Origin: Acidobacteriaceae bacterium
GTDB lineage: Bacteria > Acidobacteriota > Terriglobia > Terriglobales > Acidobacteriaceae
Reading direction: 5' to 3'
DNA: 64,000 bases
Assembly: GCA_003138975.1 (NCBI GenBank)
Contig: PLHQ01000078.1
Span: 64,289-128,288 of the forward strand
Positions 52,241 through 60,803 of the stretch are shown piece by piece (the stretch's first letter is position 1; each line of letters begins with the position of its first letter). The position numbers and the translations under genes are program-made. The notes below the pieces were generated by a model. It saw only the letters and a list, made by a program, of their open reading frames with translations. It was not told the DNA's origin and did no database searches.

Positions 52241-54442
52241 TCATCCCACTTCAACCAGACCGTAGGTATGCTGCCAGCGCGTGCGCAGGGCGACCAGGGC
52301 TCGGCTGATTTCTGCCTGCGTGACTTCAGAGTTAGGCCCCGCCATCACCGCCGCGGCTTCGCGCTTGGCCAGTTCCAGCAACTGCCAGTCACGAATCAGG
52401 TTGGCCACGCGGAAGTTCGGCATCCCGGCCTGCCGCGTGCCGAAGAACTCTCCTGGCCCGCGAAGTTCGAGATCGAGTTCGGCGATCTGGAAGCCGTCAT
52501 TGGTGCGCACCATGGCGTCGAGGCGGCGTTCACCTTCTTCGGTCACTTTGCCGCCGGTCATCAATATGCAGTAAGACTTTGCAGCTCCGCGCCCGATCCG
52601 CCCGCGCAACTGGTGGAGCTGCGCGAGGCCGAAACGTTCCGCGTGCTCAATCACCATTACGGTTGCGTTGGGCACATCGACGCCAACTTCGATGACGGTG
52701 GTTGCGACCAGAATCTGCAATTCGCCTTTCTGGAACATGCGCATGACCTGATCTTTCAAATCGGCGTCCAGGCGGCCATGCAGCAGGCCAACTTTCAGAT
52801 CGGCGAAGATTTTCCCGCTCAGTTCGCGGTACATCTTGATCGCAGCTTTCAGTTCGGTCTCTTCGCTCTCTGCGATGACGGGGTAGACCACATACGCTTG
52901 ATGTCCCGCCACAACCTGCTTGCGCACAAAGTCCCACACTTTGGGCGATTGGTCGTCGGTGATTCTGCGGGTGACAATGGGCGTGCGGCCCGGCGGAAGT
53001 TCGTCGAGCACGCTGATGTCTAGATCTCCATACAGGGTGAGCGCCAGCGTGCGCGGAATCGGCGTAGCAGTCATGACTAGAACGTCAGGCTCTGCAAGAT
53101 TCTTTTCGGGTATCTGCGCCGAACCCTCGCTGGCAGCGGTTTGGGCACGACCCTCGCTGCCTTCGCCCGATTTCTTCATTAACTTGAGGCGCTGCAAAAC
53201 GCCGAAGCGGTGCTGCTCGTCGACGATGACCAGGCCCGGCCTCGCAAACTCAACTTTTTCCTCCAGGAGAGCATGAGTGCCGATGACGAGCTGCGCGTTT
53301 CCCTGCGCGATGTGGCGGCGAATTTCGCGCTTGCGGTCCGCCTCCAGAGAGCCGGTCAGCAGGACGATGCGGTATCCGGCATTCTCCAGAATTCTGCGCG
53401 CGGAAAAATAATGCTGCTGGGCAAGAATCTCCGTGGGCGCCATCAGCGCCACCTGATAACCATTTTCGATGGCGATGATCGCTGCCTGAAAACTTATGAT
53501 GGTTTTTCCCGAGCCCACATCTCCCTGCAGCAAACGCCGCATGGGATAAGGTTTTTGCATGTCATCGGCGATCTCTTTCAAGACTCGCTTCTGCGCAGTC
53601 GTGGGATGGAAGGGCAGGATTTTCTTGATGGCTTGGCGCACGCGATCGTCCAGGCGAAAAGGGATTCCGGTTTCCGCCTTTTGCTGGCGGCGCTTGAGTT
53701 CCAGGCCAAGCTCGATGAAGAACAATTCTTCGAAGATCAGCCGGATGTGTGCGGGGGTGCGGGAGGATTGCAAATCTTCGGAGCTCTCCCCAGCTTCGGG
53801 CCAGTGAACTTTCCACAGCGCCTCACGCGGCGAAACCAGCGCCAGACGGCCACGCACGGCCGCCGGAATAGTTTCCGCCAAATCGGGAGTGAGGTCGTCC
53901 AGAGCCTTGCGGATGACTCGCCGGAACCAGCGCGCGGTCACGCGGCCTTGCCCGGCCGACTCGTAGATGGGCACGATGCGTCCGACCTCGAGCGACGCTG
54001 CCGCCTTGTCGTCCGCGTCTTCTGCGGCGGCATCGCCCAGCATCTCAAACTGCGGCTGAACGATCTGCAGTTCGCAACTCTTCGGATCCTGCTCCACCTT
54101 CCCATAGAGCGCGATCAATTCGCCGGGCTTGAATTTGTCTTGCAGATAGGCGGCATTGAACCAGAGGCAGCGCAGCCGGGATCGTCCTTGGCCCACAGTC
54201 AGTTGAAAGATAGGCATGCGGCGGGTGCGAAACAGGCCCGAGTTGCGGACTTCGCCGATGACGGTAGCCATTTCGCCGGCGCGCAACTCCGCGATCCCAC
54301 GCGGATTCAGCCGGTCTTCATAGCGAAAAGGCAGATAATTGAGAAGATCGCCGACTGTTGCAATTTCCTTCGTAGCGAGAATCTCCGCCAGCTTCGGACC
54401 AATTCCTTTGACGTATTGGACTGGCGTGGTGAGTTCGAGCAT
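52241..54442 (-). CDS. recG: ATP-dependent DNA helicase RecG
   Basis: The 733-residue protein has the RecG wedge/OB domain at the N-terminus (TPVQYVKGIGPKLAEIL, YLPFRYEDRLNPRGIAEL), then superfamily 2 motor motifs: Walker A LLQGDVGSGKTIISFQA, MAPTEILAQQHY, the DEQH box in VIVDEQHRFGVLQR, MTATPIPRTLALTLYGD, and QLRGRIGRGAAKSYC. It remodels stalled replication forks and Holliday junctions. The gene is next to lipA (18 bases apart), also minus strand. Confidence 0.98.
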   Translation of the reverse strand: MLELTTPVQYVKGIGPKLAEILATKEIATVGDLLNYLPFRYEDRLNPRGIAELRAGEMATVIGEVRNSGLFRTRRMPIFQLTVGQGRSRLRCLWFNAAYLQDKFKPGELIALYGKVEQDPKSCELQIVQPQFEMLGDAAAEDADDKAAASLEVGRIVPIYESAGQGRVTARWFRRVIRKALDDLTPDLAETIPAAVRGRLALVSPREALWKVHWPEAGESSEDLQSSRTPAHIRLIFEELFFIELGLELKRRQQKAETGIPFRLDDRVRQAIKKILPFHPTTAQKRVLKEIADDMQKPYPMRRLLQGDVGSGKTIISFQAAIIAIENGYQVALMAPTEILAQQHYFSARRILENAGYRIVLLTGSLEADRKREIRRHIAQGNAQLVIGTHALLEEKVEFARPGLVIVDEQHRFGVLQRLKLMKKSGEGSEGRAQTAASEGSAQIPEKNLAEPDVLVMTATPIPRTLALTLYGDLDISVLDELPPGRTPIVTRRITDDQSPKVWDFVRKQVVAGHQAYVVYPVIAESEETELKAAIKMYRELSGKIFADLKVGLLHGRLDADLKDQVMRMFQKGELQILVATTVIEVGVDVPNATVMVIEHAERFGLAQLHQLRGRIGRGAAKSYCILMTGGKVTEEGERRLDAMVRTNDGFQIAELDLELRGPGEFFGTRQAGMPNFRVANLIRDWQLLELAKREAAAVMAGPNSEVTQAEISRALVALRTRWQHTYGLVEVG

Positions 54443-54538
54443 CTGGGTTTCTCAAGGAATGGTAGCAGGGCGAACATCATGGAAAATGCACTTTGAAAAC
54501 GGCTCCCGAATTGGCCGAAACTGGCGTCTAAACTAACT

Positions 54539-54724
54539 GTGGTGGTTAATTTCCTCCAGGCTTTCTTCGCGGTCGTGCTGGGCAACGTGGCGTACTTCCT
54601 GCTCGCGCCATCCCTGCACCTGCCCCGACACCGGCCGTTTCAGCCGGATTGGGGCCTGATTGTGGACTTCTGGTTTTGCGCCGTGGCTTACGGGTTGATC
54701 CGCACTGCAAGAAAGTGGAAGTAA
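54539..54724 (+). CDS. Small two-helix membrane protein
   Basis: A 61-residue product from the GTG at 54539. It has two hydrophobic stretches (LQAFFAVVLGNVAYFLLAP and WGLIVDFWFCAVAYGLI) and a basic end (RTARKWK). No family is recognised. It lies 96 bases past the divergent start of recG and about 80 bases before the diguanylate cyclase, in the same direction. The hydrophobic pattern and the lack of a competing frame make it likely to be real. Confidence 0.55.
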   Translation: MVVNFLQAFFAVVLGNVAYFLLAPSLHLPRHRPFQPDWGLIVDFWFCAVAYGLIRTARKWK

Positions 54725-54805
54725 GGCCCAATTCACACGCACTATTCATAGTTACTTTCGGAACCTGTGTAACCGCCGTCGCTCCATTACCATATCCGCT
54801 GAGCT

Positions 54806-56293
54806 ATGAACAAAATCGCGGTCCTGTATGATGCCGGCCAGGCGGTGCTCTCCACCTTCGATCTGGACGAGGTGCTGCAGCGCATTCTGGCGATCGCACA
54901 CGACTATTTTCATCTGCGGAATGTGGCGATTCTGCTACTTGATCGGCAGTCGCAAGAGTTGTACGTGCGCTCGCAGATTGGTTGGGACGAGGGCCAAGAC
55001 AAAACTCGCTGGTCTCCGGGCCAGGGGATCACGGGAGCCGCGGCAAACCAGAAACAGCCGGTTTATGCGCCCGACGTCAGCAAAGACCCACGCTATTTCT
55101 GCTCTGCCAAGTCCACGTGTTCCGAGCTCGCCATTCCCTTGATGGTGCGGGACGAAGTGGTGGGCGTGCTCGATTGTCAGAGCGACCGCATCGACCATTT
55201 CGATTCGGAAACAATCGACCTGCTAACCCTCTTCTCCACGCAAGCGTCGATAGCATTGCAGAACGCGCGCTTGTACTCGCTGGAGCAGCAACGCGCGCGG
55301 CAATTACAGGCGATCAATGCCATTGCCCAACAAACTACCGCGGTTCTGGATCTGGAAGAGCTACTGGGCAGGGTTTGTGGGCTGATTCAGGATGCCTTCC
55401 AGGTATCGCATGTCTCCCTTTTCCTGCGGGAAGATCATGACCTAGTACTGCGGGCCCATCACGGAACGCTGACCCCTTGCATTCCGGAAGGTGGCCGATT
55501 CGCAGCCAACTCGGAACCTTGGGGGAAGATCCTCGCGGATAGTTGCACCTGCACGGAAAACGATCTCTGCAAAGCGCCCGCCAGCGTGAAGTTCTTCGCG
55601 GAAACGGCTTCGCGCATGTGCATTCCTCTGGTGTCGTTTGGACAGACGCTGGGCGTCATCGCTCTCGACAGCGCCAAGGCAGATGCCTTCCGTGACGGCG
55701 ATCAGCAGTCGCTGGAATCGGTGGCCGACATTTGTGCGACTGCCATCCAGAATGCACATTATGTCGATCGCGTGAAGCAGCTTGCTTACCTGGATGGTCT
55801 GACTGGCATTTTTAATCGTCGATTTTTCGAGTTGCGCATCATGGAGGAGATTGAACGTGCCCACCGCTACGGAACTGGTATGGCGGTCGTCATGGCCGAC
55901 ATCGATCAGTTCAAAAAGCTGAACGACGAGTTCGGGCACGTCTTAGGGGATGAAGTGCTCAGGCAAACTTCCTCTCTATTTAACCAGCAACTGCGCAAGG
56001 TGGACGTGGTATGCCGCTACGGAGGCGAGGAATTCGGCATACTGCTGACTCAAGTGAACGCCAGCCAAGCCTTGGGTGTGGCGGAAAAATTGCGGAAGTT
56101 GGTGGAAGGATGGCAATTTCCCGGCGTGCCCCGGACCGTGACCATTAGCGCTGGCGCCGCCGCCCTGCCGGAACACGGTACTAGCCGCGACGAATTGGTA
56201 AAGGCCGCGGACTCTGCCCTGTACGCTGCCAAACAGGCAGGACGTAACGCAGTGTGCCTTGCGCCATTCGCTCGCTGCCACTCTGCAAGCTAG
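54806..56293 (+). CDS. GAF-GAF-GGDEF diguanylate cyclase
   Basis: The 495-residue protein carries a first GAF domain (about 20-155: LDEVLQRILAIAHDYFHLR, SELAIPLMVRDEVVGVLDC), a second GAF (about 170-315: DLEELLGRVCGLIQDAF, RMCIPLVSFGQTLGVIALD) and a C-terminal GGDEF domain (about 325-490). DGLTGIFNRRFFELRI and the active-site GGEEF are intact, and the product-inhibition motif RxxD (RKVD) precedes GGEEF by five residues, so it should both make c-di-GMP and be inhibited by it. It converges with the PDZ gene, overlapping by four bases. Confidence 0.95.
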   Translation: MNKIAVLYDAGQAVLSTFDLDEVLQRILAIAHDYFHLRNVAILLLDRQSQELYVRSQIGWDEGQDKTRWSPGQGITGAAANQKQPVYAPDVSKDPRYFCSAKSTCSELAIPLMVRDEVVGVLDCQSDRIDHFDSETIDLLTLFSTQASIALQNARLYSLEQQRARQLQAINAIAQQTTAVLDLEELLGRVCGLIQDAFQVSHVSLFLREDHDLVLRAHHGTLTPCIPEGGRFAANSEPWGKILADSCTCTENDLCKAPASVKFFAETASRMCIPLVSFGQTLGVIALDSAKADAFRDGDQQSLESVADICATAIQNAHYVDRVKQLAYLDGLTGIFNRRFFELRIMEEIERAHRYGTGMAVVMADIDQFKKLNDEFGHVLGDEVLRQTSSLFNQQLRKVDVVCRYGGEEFGILLTQVNASQALGVAEKLRKLVEGWQFPGVPRTVTISAGAAALPEHGTSRDELVKAADSALYAAKQAGRNAVCLAPFARCHSAS

Positions 56294-57450
56294 ATCTCCA
56301 GCCGCTCTCCTTGCATCCGATGACGCAGGCGCTCCATTTCCTGCTGCAGTTTCTGGCGACTCTTTTCCAGCTCTTCCCTAATCTGGGGCGAGAATTCCTG
56401 TCTTAGCTTTTCTGCTTGCTCCTTCATCTGCTTTTGCTGCGAGCAGAGTGACTGTCGTATTTCCGTCGCGGCTTTGCGGCTCGCTTCCTCTGCTGCCAGT
56501 TCGATCTGGGGACGAAGCTTGGCAATCTCGTTTTGCACTTCCGTTAGTTCGGTCGCAGTGTCTGCGTCCAACTCGGGCGCTTCCTGGCTTTCCTCGATCA
56601 TCTCGCCGGAGTCTTTGCGATCGGGCAGCGTGATGGTGAGAGTCTGTTCTCTTCTGTCGCGGATCACGCCCACACTCACCGATCCGGTACTGTGCGAATG
56701 CAAGGCGTGAGTAAAGTCGCTGGTGTCATGGACCGGCTGATCACCGACACGAATTATCACGTCACCCGCTCGCATCCCGGCCTTTTCCGCGCGACTACCT
56801 TTTTCCACGGACCGCACCAGCACTCCGTTGCCGTTCTTGGCGCCAAAAAACTCGCCCAGCTGCGGCGTGAGATTCTCCACCATCAACCCGCTGCGCATGG
56901 AGGAATGCACCACCACGACCCCAATATTCGGAATGTCGACCTCCGGAAGGTTGGGAATCGGCGGAATCTCGATGTGGAAATCCTTGTCTTTGAATTTGTC
57001 TTTCGGCCACAACTGGGAAAATTCGTTGCGCCGGTCGGCAAGTTGCAATTTGATGGTCAAGGGCTGCCCATCGCGGCTCAGCCCTAAAGTGACAACGCGT
57101 CCCGGCGGAGTTTCGCGGATCATACGGTGCAGCTGTGTCTTGCTTTCGACGATCGCACCGTTCAGAGTCAAAATGACGTCGTGTTCCTTGATGCCGGCTT
57201 TGCCCGCGGGAGCGTCCTGATCCACCATTGTCACTTCGACGCCTTTTTCTTCCTTCAGCTTCAGTGCGCCCAGGCGATCGGAAGTGATATCTGCGATGTC
57301 GACCCCGAGATAGGCGCTTGTTCCCGAGTCTTCGCTGGGAATGCCAAAGGGCTGCGACGAATCAATCGCCCATCTCTGTGCGGCTTGGGACAGGTTCAGC
57401 AGCAGAGGCAGTACGGCGATCGTAGGCAGAATTTTTTTGAGCATGAGCAA
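56290..57450 (-). CDS. Exported protein with two PDZ domains
   Basis: The 386-residue product has a signal peptide (KILPTIAVLPLLLNLSQAAQ), a PDZ domain (about 45-125: AYLGVDIADITSDRLG, GKAGIKEHDVILTLNG), a second PDZ (about 180-265: NGVLVRSVEKGSRAEKAGMRAGDVIIRVG) and a C-terminal glutamine/arginine-rich coiled coil (about 310-386). No protease domain is present, so it may bind unfolded envelope proteins or scaffold a partner. It is the last gene of the sigma/anti-sigma unit, 57 bases after the DUF4097 gene. Confidence 0.85.
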   Translation of the reverse strand: MLMLKKILPTIAVLPLLLNLSQAAQRWAIDSSQPFGIPSEDSGTSAYLGVDIADITSDRLGALKLKEEKGVEVTMVDQDAPAGKAGIKEHDVILTLNGAIVESKTQLHRMIRETPPGRVVTLGLSRDGQPLTIKLQLADRRNEFSQLWPKDKFKDKDFHIEIPPIPNLPEVDIPNIGVVVVHSSMRSGLMVENLTPQLGEFFGAKNGNGVLVRSVEKGSRAEKAGMRAGDVIIRVGDQPVHDTSDFTHALHSHSTGSVSVGVIRDRREQTLTITLPDRKDSGEMIEESQEAPELDADTATELTEVQNEIAKLRPQIELAAEEASRKAATEIRQSLCSQQKQMKEQAEKLRQEFSPQIREELEKSRQKLQQEMERLRHRMQGERLEI

Positions 57451-57507
57451 CCTCCTGAGAGTTAGCGCCGAACTCTCGAAACGCTTGTGTTCGGTAAAGC
57501 TCGTCTA

Positions 57508-58746
57508 CTAATTCGCCCGCTTAAAACAGATATCACCGGTGGTGGTCCGAACCTTCAGCACGGGCCCGCCACCGTTCAGCTTGCCCTCCGCGTTGAGCGT
57601 CCTCGGACCCCACTGGTCGCCTTCGCTGGCAACGTGGATGTCCGGGAAGTCGGAGGTAATGTGGTGTCCGTTACCCAGATCGACGCTGGCGCGCACGGAG
57701 AGAGCAACATCCGGCGCGATGTAAACGGTAATATCTCCAGCAGAAGTTTCGAGCCTGGAATCGCTGGGCGGAGCGCCGGTTTTCACGAACTTCACGACGA
57801 TGCCGCCGGCGCCGGTTTCAACGCGTGCCGAGGGAACTCCGTAGAGTTCGATCCCGCCGCCGCCAGTCTGGGCGTGTACGTGGCCTTTAGCGGAGGAGAG
57901 GTGAATGCTGCCCCCACCGGTCTCAATTTCAGCTGGGCCACCAAGATCTCCCAGATCGATGTTGCCGCCGCCGGTTTGAGCCTTCACTGTCCCAGTGCAC
58001 TGACGGACCTCGATCCCTCCGCCACCGGTCTCGATGCTGGCTCCCTGCATGGCGGAAATAATTTCGACGCTGCCCCCGCCGGTTTCCGCGATGACTTTCC
58101 CATTGGCATGATGCACCACGATGGAGCCGCCGCCGGTTTGCAGGCCAATATCGCCGCTGATGGTTCCCACATTGATGGATCCGCCACCGGTCTCTGCGTG
58201 GGCGCCTCCACCAATGTCATCGAGGTGCATATTGCCGCCGCCACTCTCCGCCTCCACGCGGCCAGTCACTCCGCTGGCGTCAATGTTGCCGCCCTCGGTT
58301 TCGACCTTCACCAGGGTAATCTCGCGCGGGACGTTGATCATGAACTCGCCCGAGAACTTGCGCTGCGAGCCCGTATCAATCGTCATACGCGCCGGCCCTA
58401 CTTTAATGCGATGGACACCCTGCCACTCCCCCACAACCCACGCCGTATCTCCTTTCACATAAGCGCTCACTTTGTAGGCTTCGAACTGGTGCCGCGCATC
58501 TTCCTCGGACGACGCCTGAGAACGCATGTGAAGCGTATAGTCGATGCCCGCTTGCTGGGTGCCTCGAACCACCACCGAGCCCATGTCCAGCTTGACTCTC
58601 AGGTTCTTGACTCCGGCCAGCGATCCCGTGAGGACTTGGCCCCAGGTGCTGCCTTCGCGGGATACGTGCGTTTCCTGAGCCAGTGCCAGGGGTGCAAGGA
58701 TGGCCAGCACGCCTAACAGGCCGACGAATTGTGGCGAACGTTTCAA
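57508..58746 (-). CDS. Exported DUF4097-type protein with 18-residue beta repeats
   Basis: The 412-residue product has a signal peptide (FVGLLGVLAILAPLALAQ). Its centre (about 145-325) is made of roughly ten tandem 18-residue units of the type TGGGSI-x11-E/Q, for example TGGGSINVGTISGDIGLQ and TGGGSIVVHHANGKVIAE. That regular pattern predicts a stacked beta solenoid. The ends are less regular. DUF4097 family members are called putative adhesins and often lie next to PDZ or anti-sigma genes, as here. It is 41 bases from the anti-sigma gene. Confidence 0.88.
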   Translation of the reverse strand: MKRSPQFVGLLGVLAILAPLALAQETHVSREGSTWGQVLTGSLAGVKNLRVKLDMGSVVVRGTQQAGIDYTLHMRSQASSEEDARHQFEAYKVSAYVKGDTAWVVGEWQGVHRIKVGPARMTIDTGSQRKFSGEFMINVPREITLVKVETEGGNIDASGVTGRVEAESGGGNMHLDDIGGGAHAETGGGSINVGTISGDIGLQTGGGSIVVHHANGKVIAETGGGSVEIISAMQGASIETGGGGIEVRQCTGTVKAQTGGGNIDLGDLGGPAEIETGGGSIHLSSAKGHVHAQTGGGGIELYGVPSARVETGAGGIVVKFVKTGAPPSDSRLETSAGDITVYIAPDVALSVRASVDLGNGHHITSDFPDIHVASEGDQWGPRTLNAEGKLNGGGPVLKVRTTTGDICFKRAN

Positions 58747-58787
58747 ATAAACCCCCTCAGTTTCTATTCTCGATCGCTCGATCTGGG

Positions 58788-59720
58788 TTAATCAATTTCC
58801 GGCAACTGCGCCAACATGGTGCGGGCCTGCGACTTGATGTACTGGCTTTGATCCTTGGCGGCCAGCGTCATCAACACGCCGCGCACGCTCCCGTCGGCCT
58901 TCGCCGGCTCGATCAGGCGCAACGCTTCCGTGCGCACGCCCGGGTTCGAATCATTCACCAATGCTTCCAGAACCACATCGCGGACGCGCACATCGTCCTT
59001 TACAAAACCGCCCAGACCATCGAGAGCCTTCAGCCGAACTCCGGGATTCGTGTCGTAGCGCAGGGCATAGATCAGCGCATCACGCACCTGCGAAACATCC
59101 GGCTTTTGCGTCAGCAGATCCACCGAATCCATGCGCACGCCCGAGTTGTAGTTATTACGGGCGGCAAACAGCAGCAATTGCTGGATGCGCTGATCGTTCA
59201 ACGATCCCTGTGTTTCCAGCGTGGAAACCGTGTCGTACTTGATGGCGATCTGATTTGTCCCCGGCTCCTGCGTGATGGAACGGATGCCGGTGATCGAAGC
59301 CTCGGCAAGAGCGGGAGTCGCGCCCGTGGCCGCATTCGGGGGCTGATGAACGAATACTTTGTAGGACGTTCCCACTCCACCCGCGAAGCCAAGGATCAAG
59401 ATCGCGGACGCCAGCGCGGGCGAAAAGCTCACTTGCCGCAGCCAATTCGCTGGATCAAACGCCAGCCGCTGCCAGAACCCGCCCTGCTCGGCCGTCTCCA
59501 GCGCTTCCTGCAGCCGCATGCGTGCAGCCGTGACCAGGTTCGGCGATGGCGTTACCACCGGAGCCTGCGACAACAGATCGTGAAACTCTTGTGCCGCTTT
59601 CAGTTCGGCCGCGCAGTCGGCGCAGCGCGCGACATGCTGCTCCAGTTCATGACGAGCGTCATCCGCCAGCTCGCCATAGACATGCAACGTTATGTTTTCC
59701 TTTACCCATTCACACTTCAT
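58788..59720 (-). CDS. Zinc-finger anti-sigma factor with HEAT-like repeats
   Basis: About 310 residues from the ATG at 59720. The N-terminus has the zf-HC2 anti-sigma motif HxxxCxxC in LEQHVARCADCAAEL. A transmembrane helix follows at about 120-140 (LASAILILGFAGGVG). The periplasmic part has HEAT-like repeats, seen from LIYALRYDTNPGVRLKALDGL and LEALVNDSNPGVRTEALRL, near the C-terminus. It probably keeps the adjacent ECF sigma factor inactive and releases it on an envelope signal. It lies 40 bases downstream of the sigma gene. A start at 59732 is possible. Confidence 0.88.
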   Translation of the reverse strand: MKCEWVKENITLHVYGELADDARHELEQHVARCADCAAELKAAQEFHDLLSQAPVVTPSPNLVTAARMRLQEALETAEQGGFWQRLAFDPANWLRQVSFSPALASAILILGFAGGVGTSYKVFVHQPPNAATGATPALAEASITGIRSITQEPGTNQIAIKYDTVSTLETQGSLNDQRIQQLLLFAARNNYNSGVRMDSVDLLTQKPDVSQVRDALIYALRYDTNPGVRLKALDGLGGFVKDDVRVRDVVLEALVNDSNPGVRTEALRLIEPAKADGSVRGVLMTLAAKDQSQYIKSQARTMLAQLPEID

Positions 59721-59760
59721 AATCGCACCCAATTCTTCAGAGCAATCAACACTGTTTGGT

Positions 59761-60354
59761 TCATCTCATATCCGCCAGCGCCCCGCGCAATTTCTGCGTG
59801 GCGCGGAAGAGAGTGTTCTTGGCGGTCTCTTCGGTGGTGTGCAAAATCTCGCCCACGGTGCGCAGCTTCAATCCGTGGTAATGCTTCAACTCAAAGACCA
59901 TGCGCTCGCGCGGGGTTAATTTTTCTAGGGCACCGGAGATCCTTGCGCCCAACTGGCGCCGCATCAAATCTCGCTCCGGATTCGCGCCCGCCCGACCATC
60001 AGGTACTTGATCCAGGAGGTCGTACTCCCCGCCGGACGCGTCTTTCACCACCGGCGCATCTTCCTTGCGCACATTCCGCTTGCGCAGATGATCCAGACAA
60101 AGATTGGTCACGATGCGATAGATCCAGGTATAGAAAGAACACTCGAAGCGAAAACTTCCGATGTTCTTGTAGGCCTTGAGGAAGGCGTCCTGATAGACGT
60201 CCTGGGCGTCGTGCTCGGTGCCGGTGAGATGCAGCGCCAGCCGCAAGACCGCCTGATCGTAGTGACGCACCAGTTCCTCGAAGGCGCCGCGGTTGCCGCG
60301 TTGCGCTTCGCGGATCAGGATCGTATCGTCTATGCGGCGTTCTTGCCCAGCCAT
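59761..60354 (-). CDS. ECF-type RNA polymerase sigma factor
   Basis: About 197 residues from the ATG at 60354. Region 2 (AFEELVRHYDQAVLRLALHL, then DAQDVYQDAFLKAYKNI and the FYTWIYRIVTNLCLDHLRKR stretch) and region 4 (LEKLTPRERMVFELKHYHGL, ILHTTEETAKNTLFRA) are complete, and region 3 is missing, as in ECF factors. It redirects RNA polymerase to a stress regulon. The open frame back to 60468 has no homology. It begins a unit with the anti-sigma, DUF4097 and PDZ genes. Confidence 0.93.
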   Translation of the reverse strand: MAGQERRIDDTILIREAQRGNRGAFEELVRHYDQAVLRLALHLTGTEHDAQDVYQDAFLKAYKNIGSFRFECSFYTWIYRIVTNLCLDHLRKRNVRKEDAPVVKDASGGEYDLLDQVPDGRAGANPERDLMRRQLGARISGALEKLTPRERMVFELKHYHGLKLRTVGEILHTTEETAKNTLFRATQKLRGALADMR

Positions 60355-60803
60355 GCGGCCCCACGTGGGGTCCAGGTTCCCGCTGACTTTCTCCACTCTC
60401 TCGGACTCTGTTCTCGAGTGGGCCCGTGTACCAACCGCAAGTGTTACTGCCCAAACATCGGCCGGCATGTTCTTGTCGTTTTCCTATACCGCCCGGTGTC
60501 GATGCCGTACCCGGGCTTGCATAGGAATAGACGGTCTGTCAGTGGAACCGTGAGCAGGAATTATAGGCTGGCAGGGGATTTTTATGCGGCCTAGGTGATT
60601 CTTTCATAATGGGTTAGCGGGAGACAGAACAGCTACACAACATCGACGGCGACCGTTGTTGCCGCAAAAACTAAAGTGGAATCCGAGCCCCATGCGACAT
60701 TCCGCGGATTCTTGTGTTCTTAAGCAATGTAGACTGGTGACGCTCTGGGACAGGTCGTCTCCTGATCGTCCGACCGACCGCACAAGCCAGACTCGAGGAT
60801 CTT
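60355..60803. other. Divergent sigma-factor/secreted-protein intergenic region
   Basis: These 449 bases separate the sigma operon from the outward-facing secreted protein. The last 114 bases before the sigma start (60355-60468) are open but look non-coding. No GTCATCC or GGACAGCC repeat is present. Promoters for both directions must lie here; I could not fix a motif. No small RNA was recognised. Confidence 0.4.

Noticed and set aside
53210-54496. Long plus-strand frame (428 codons) opposite recG
   Set aside because: Antisense shadow; recG motifs are unambiguous on the other strand.
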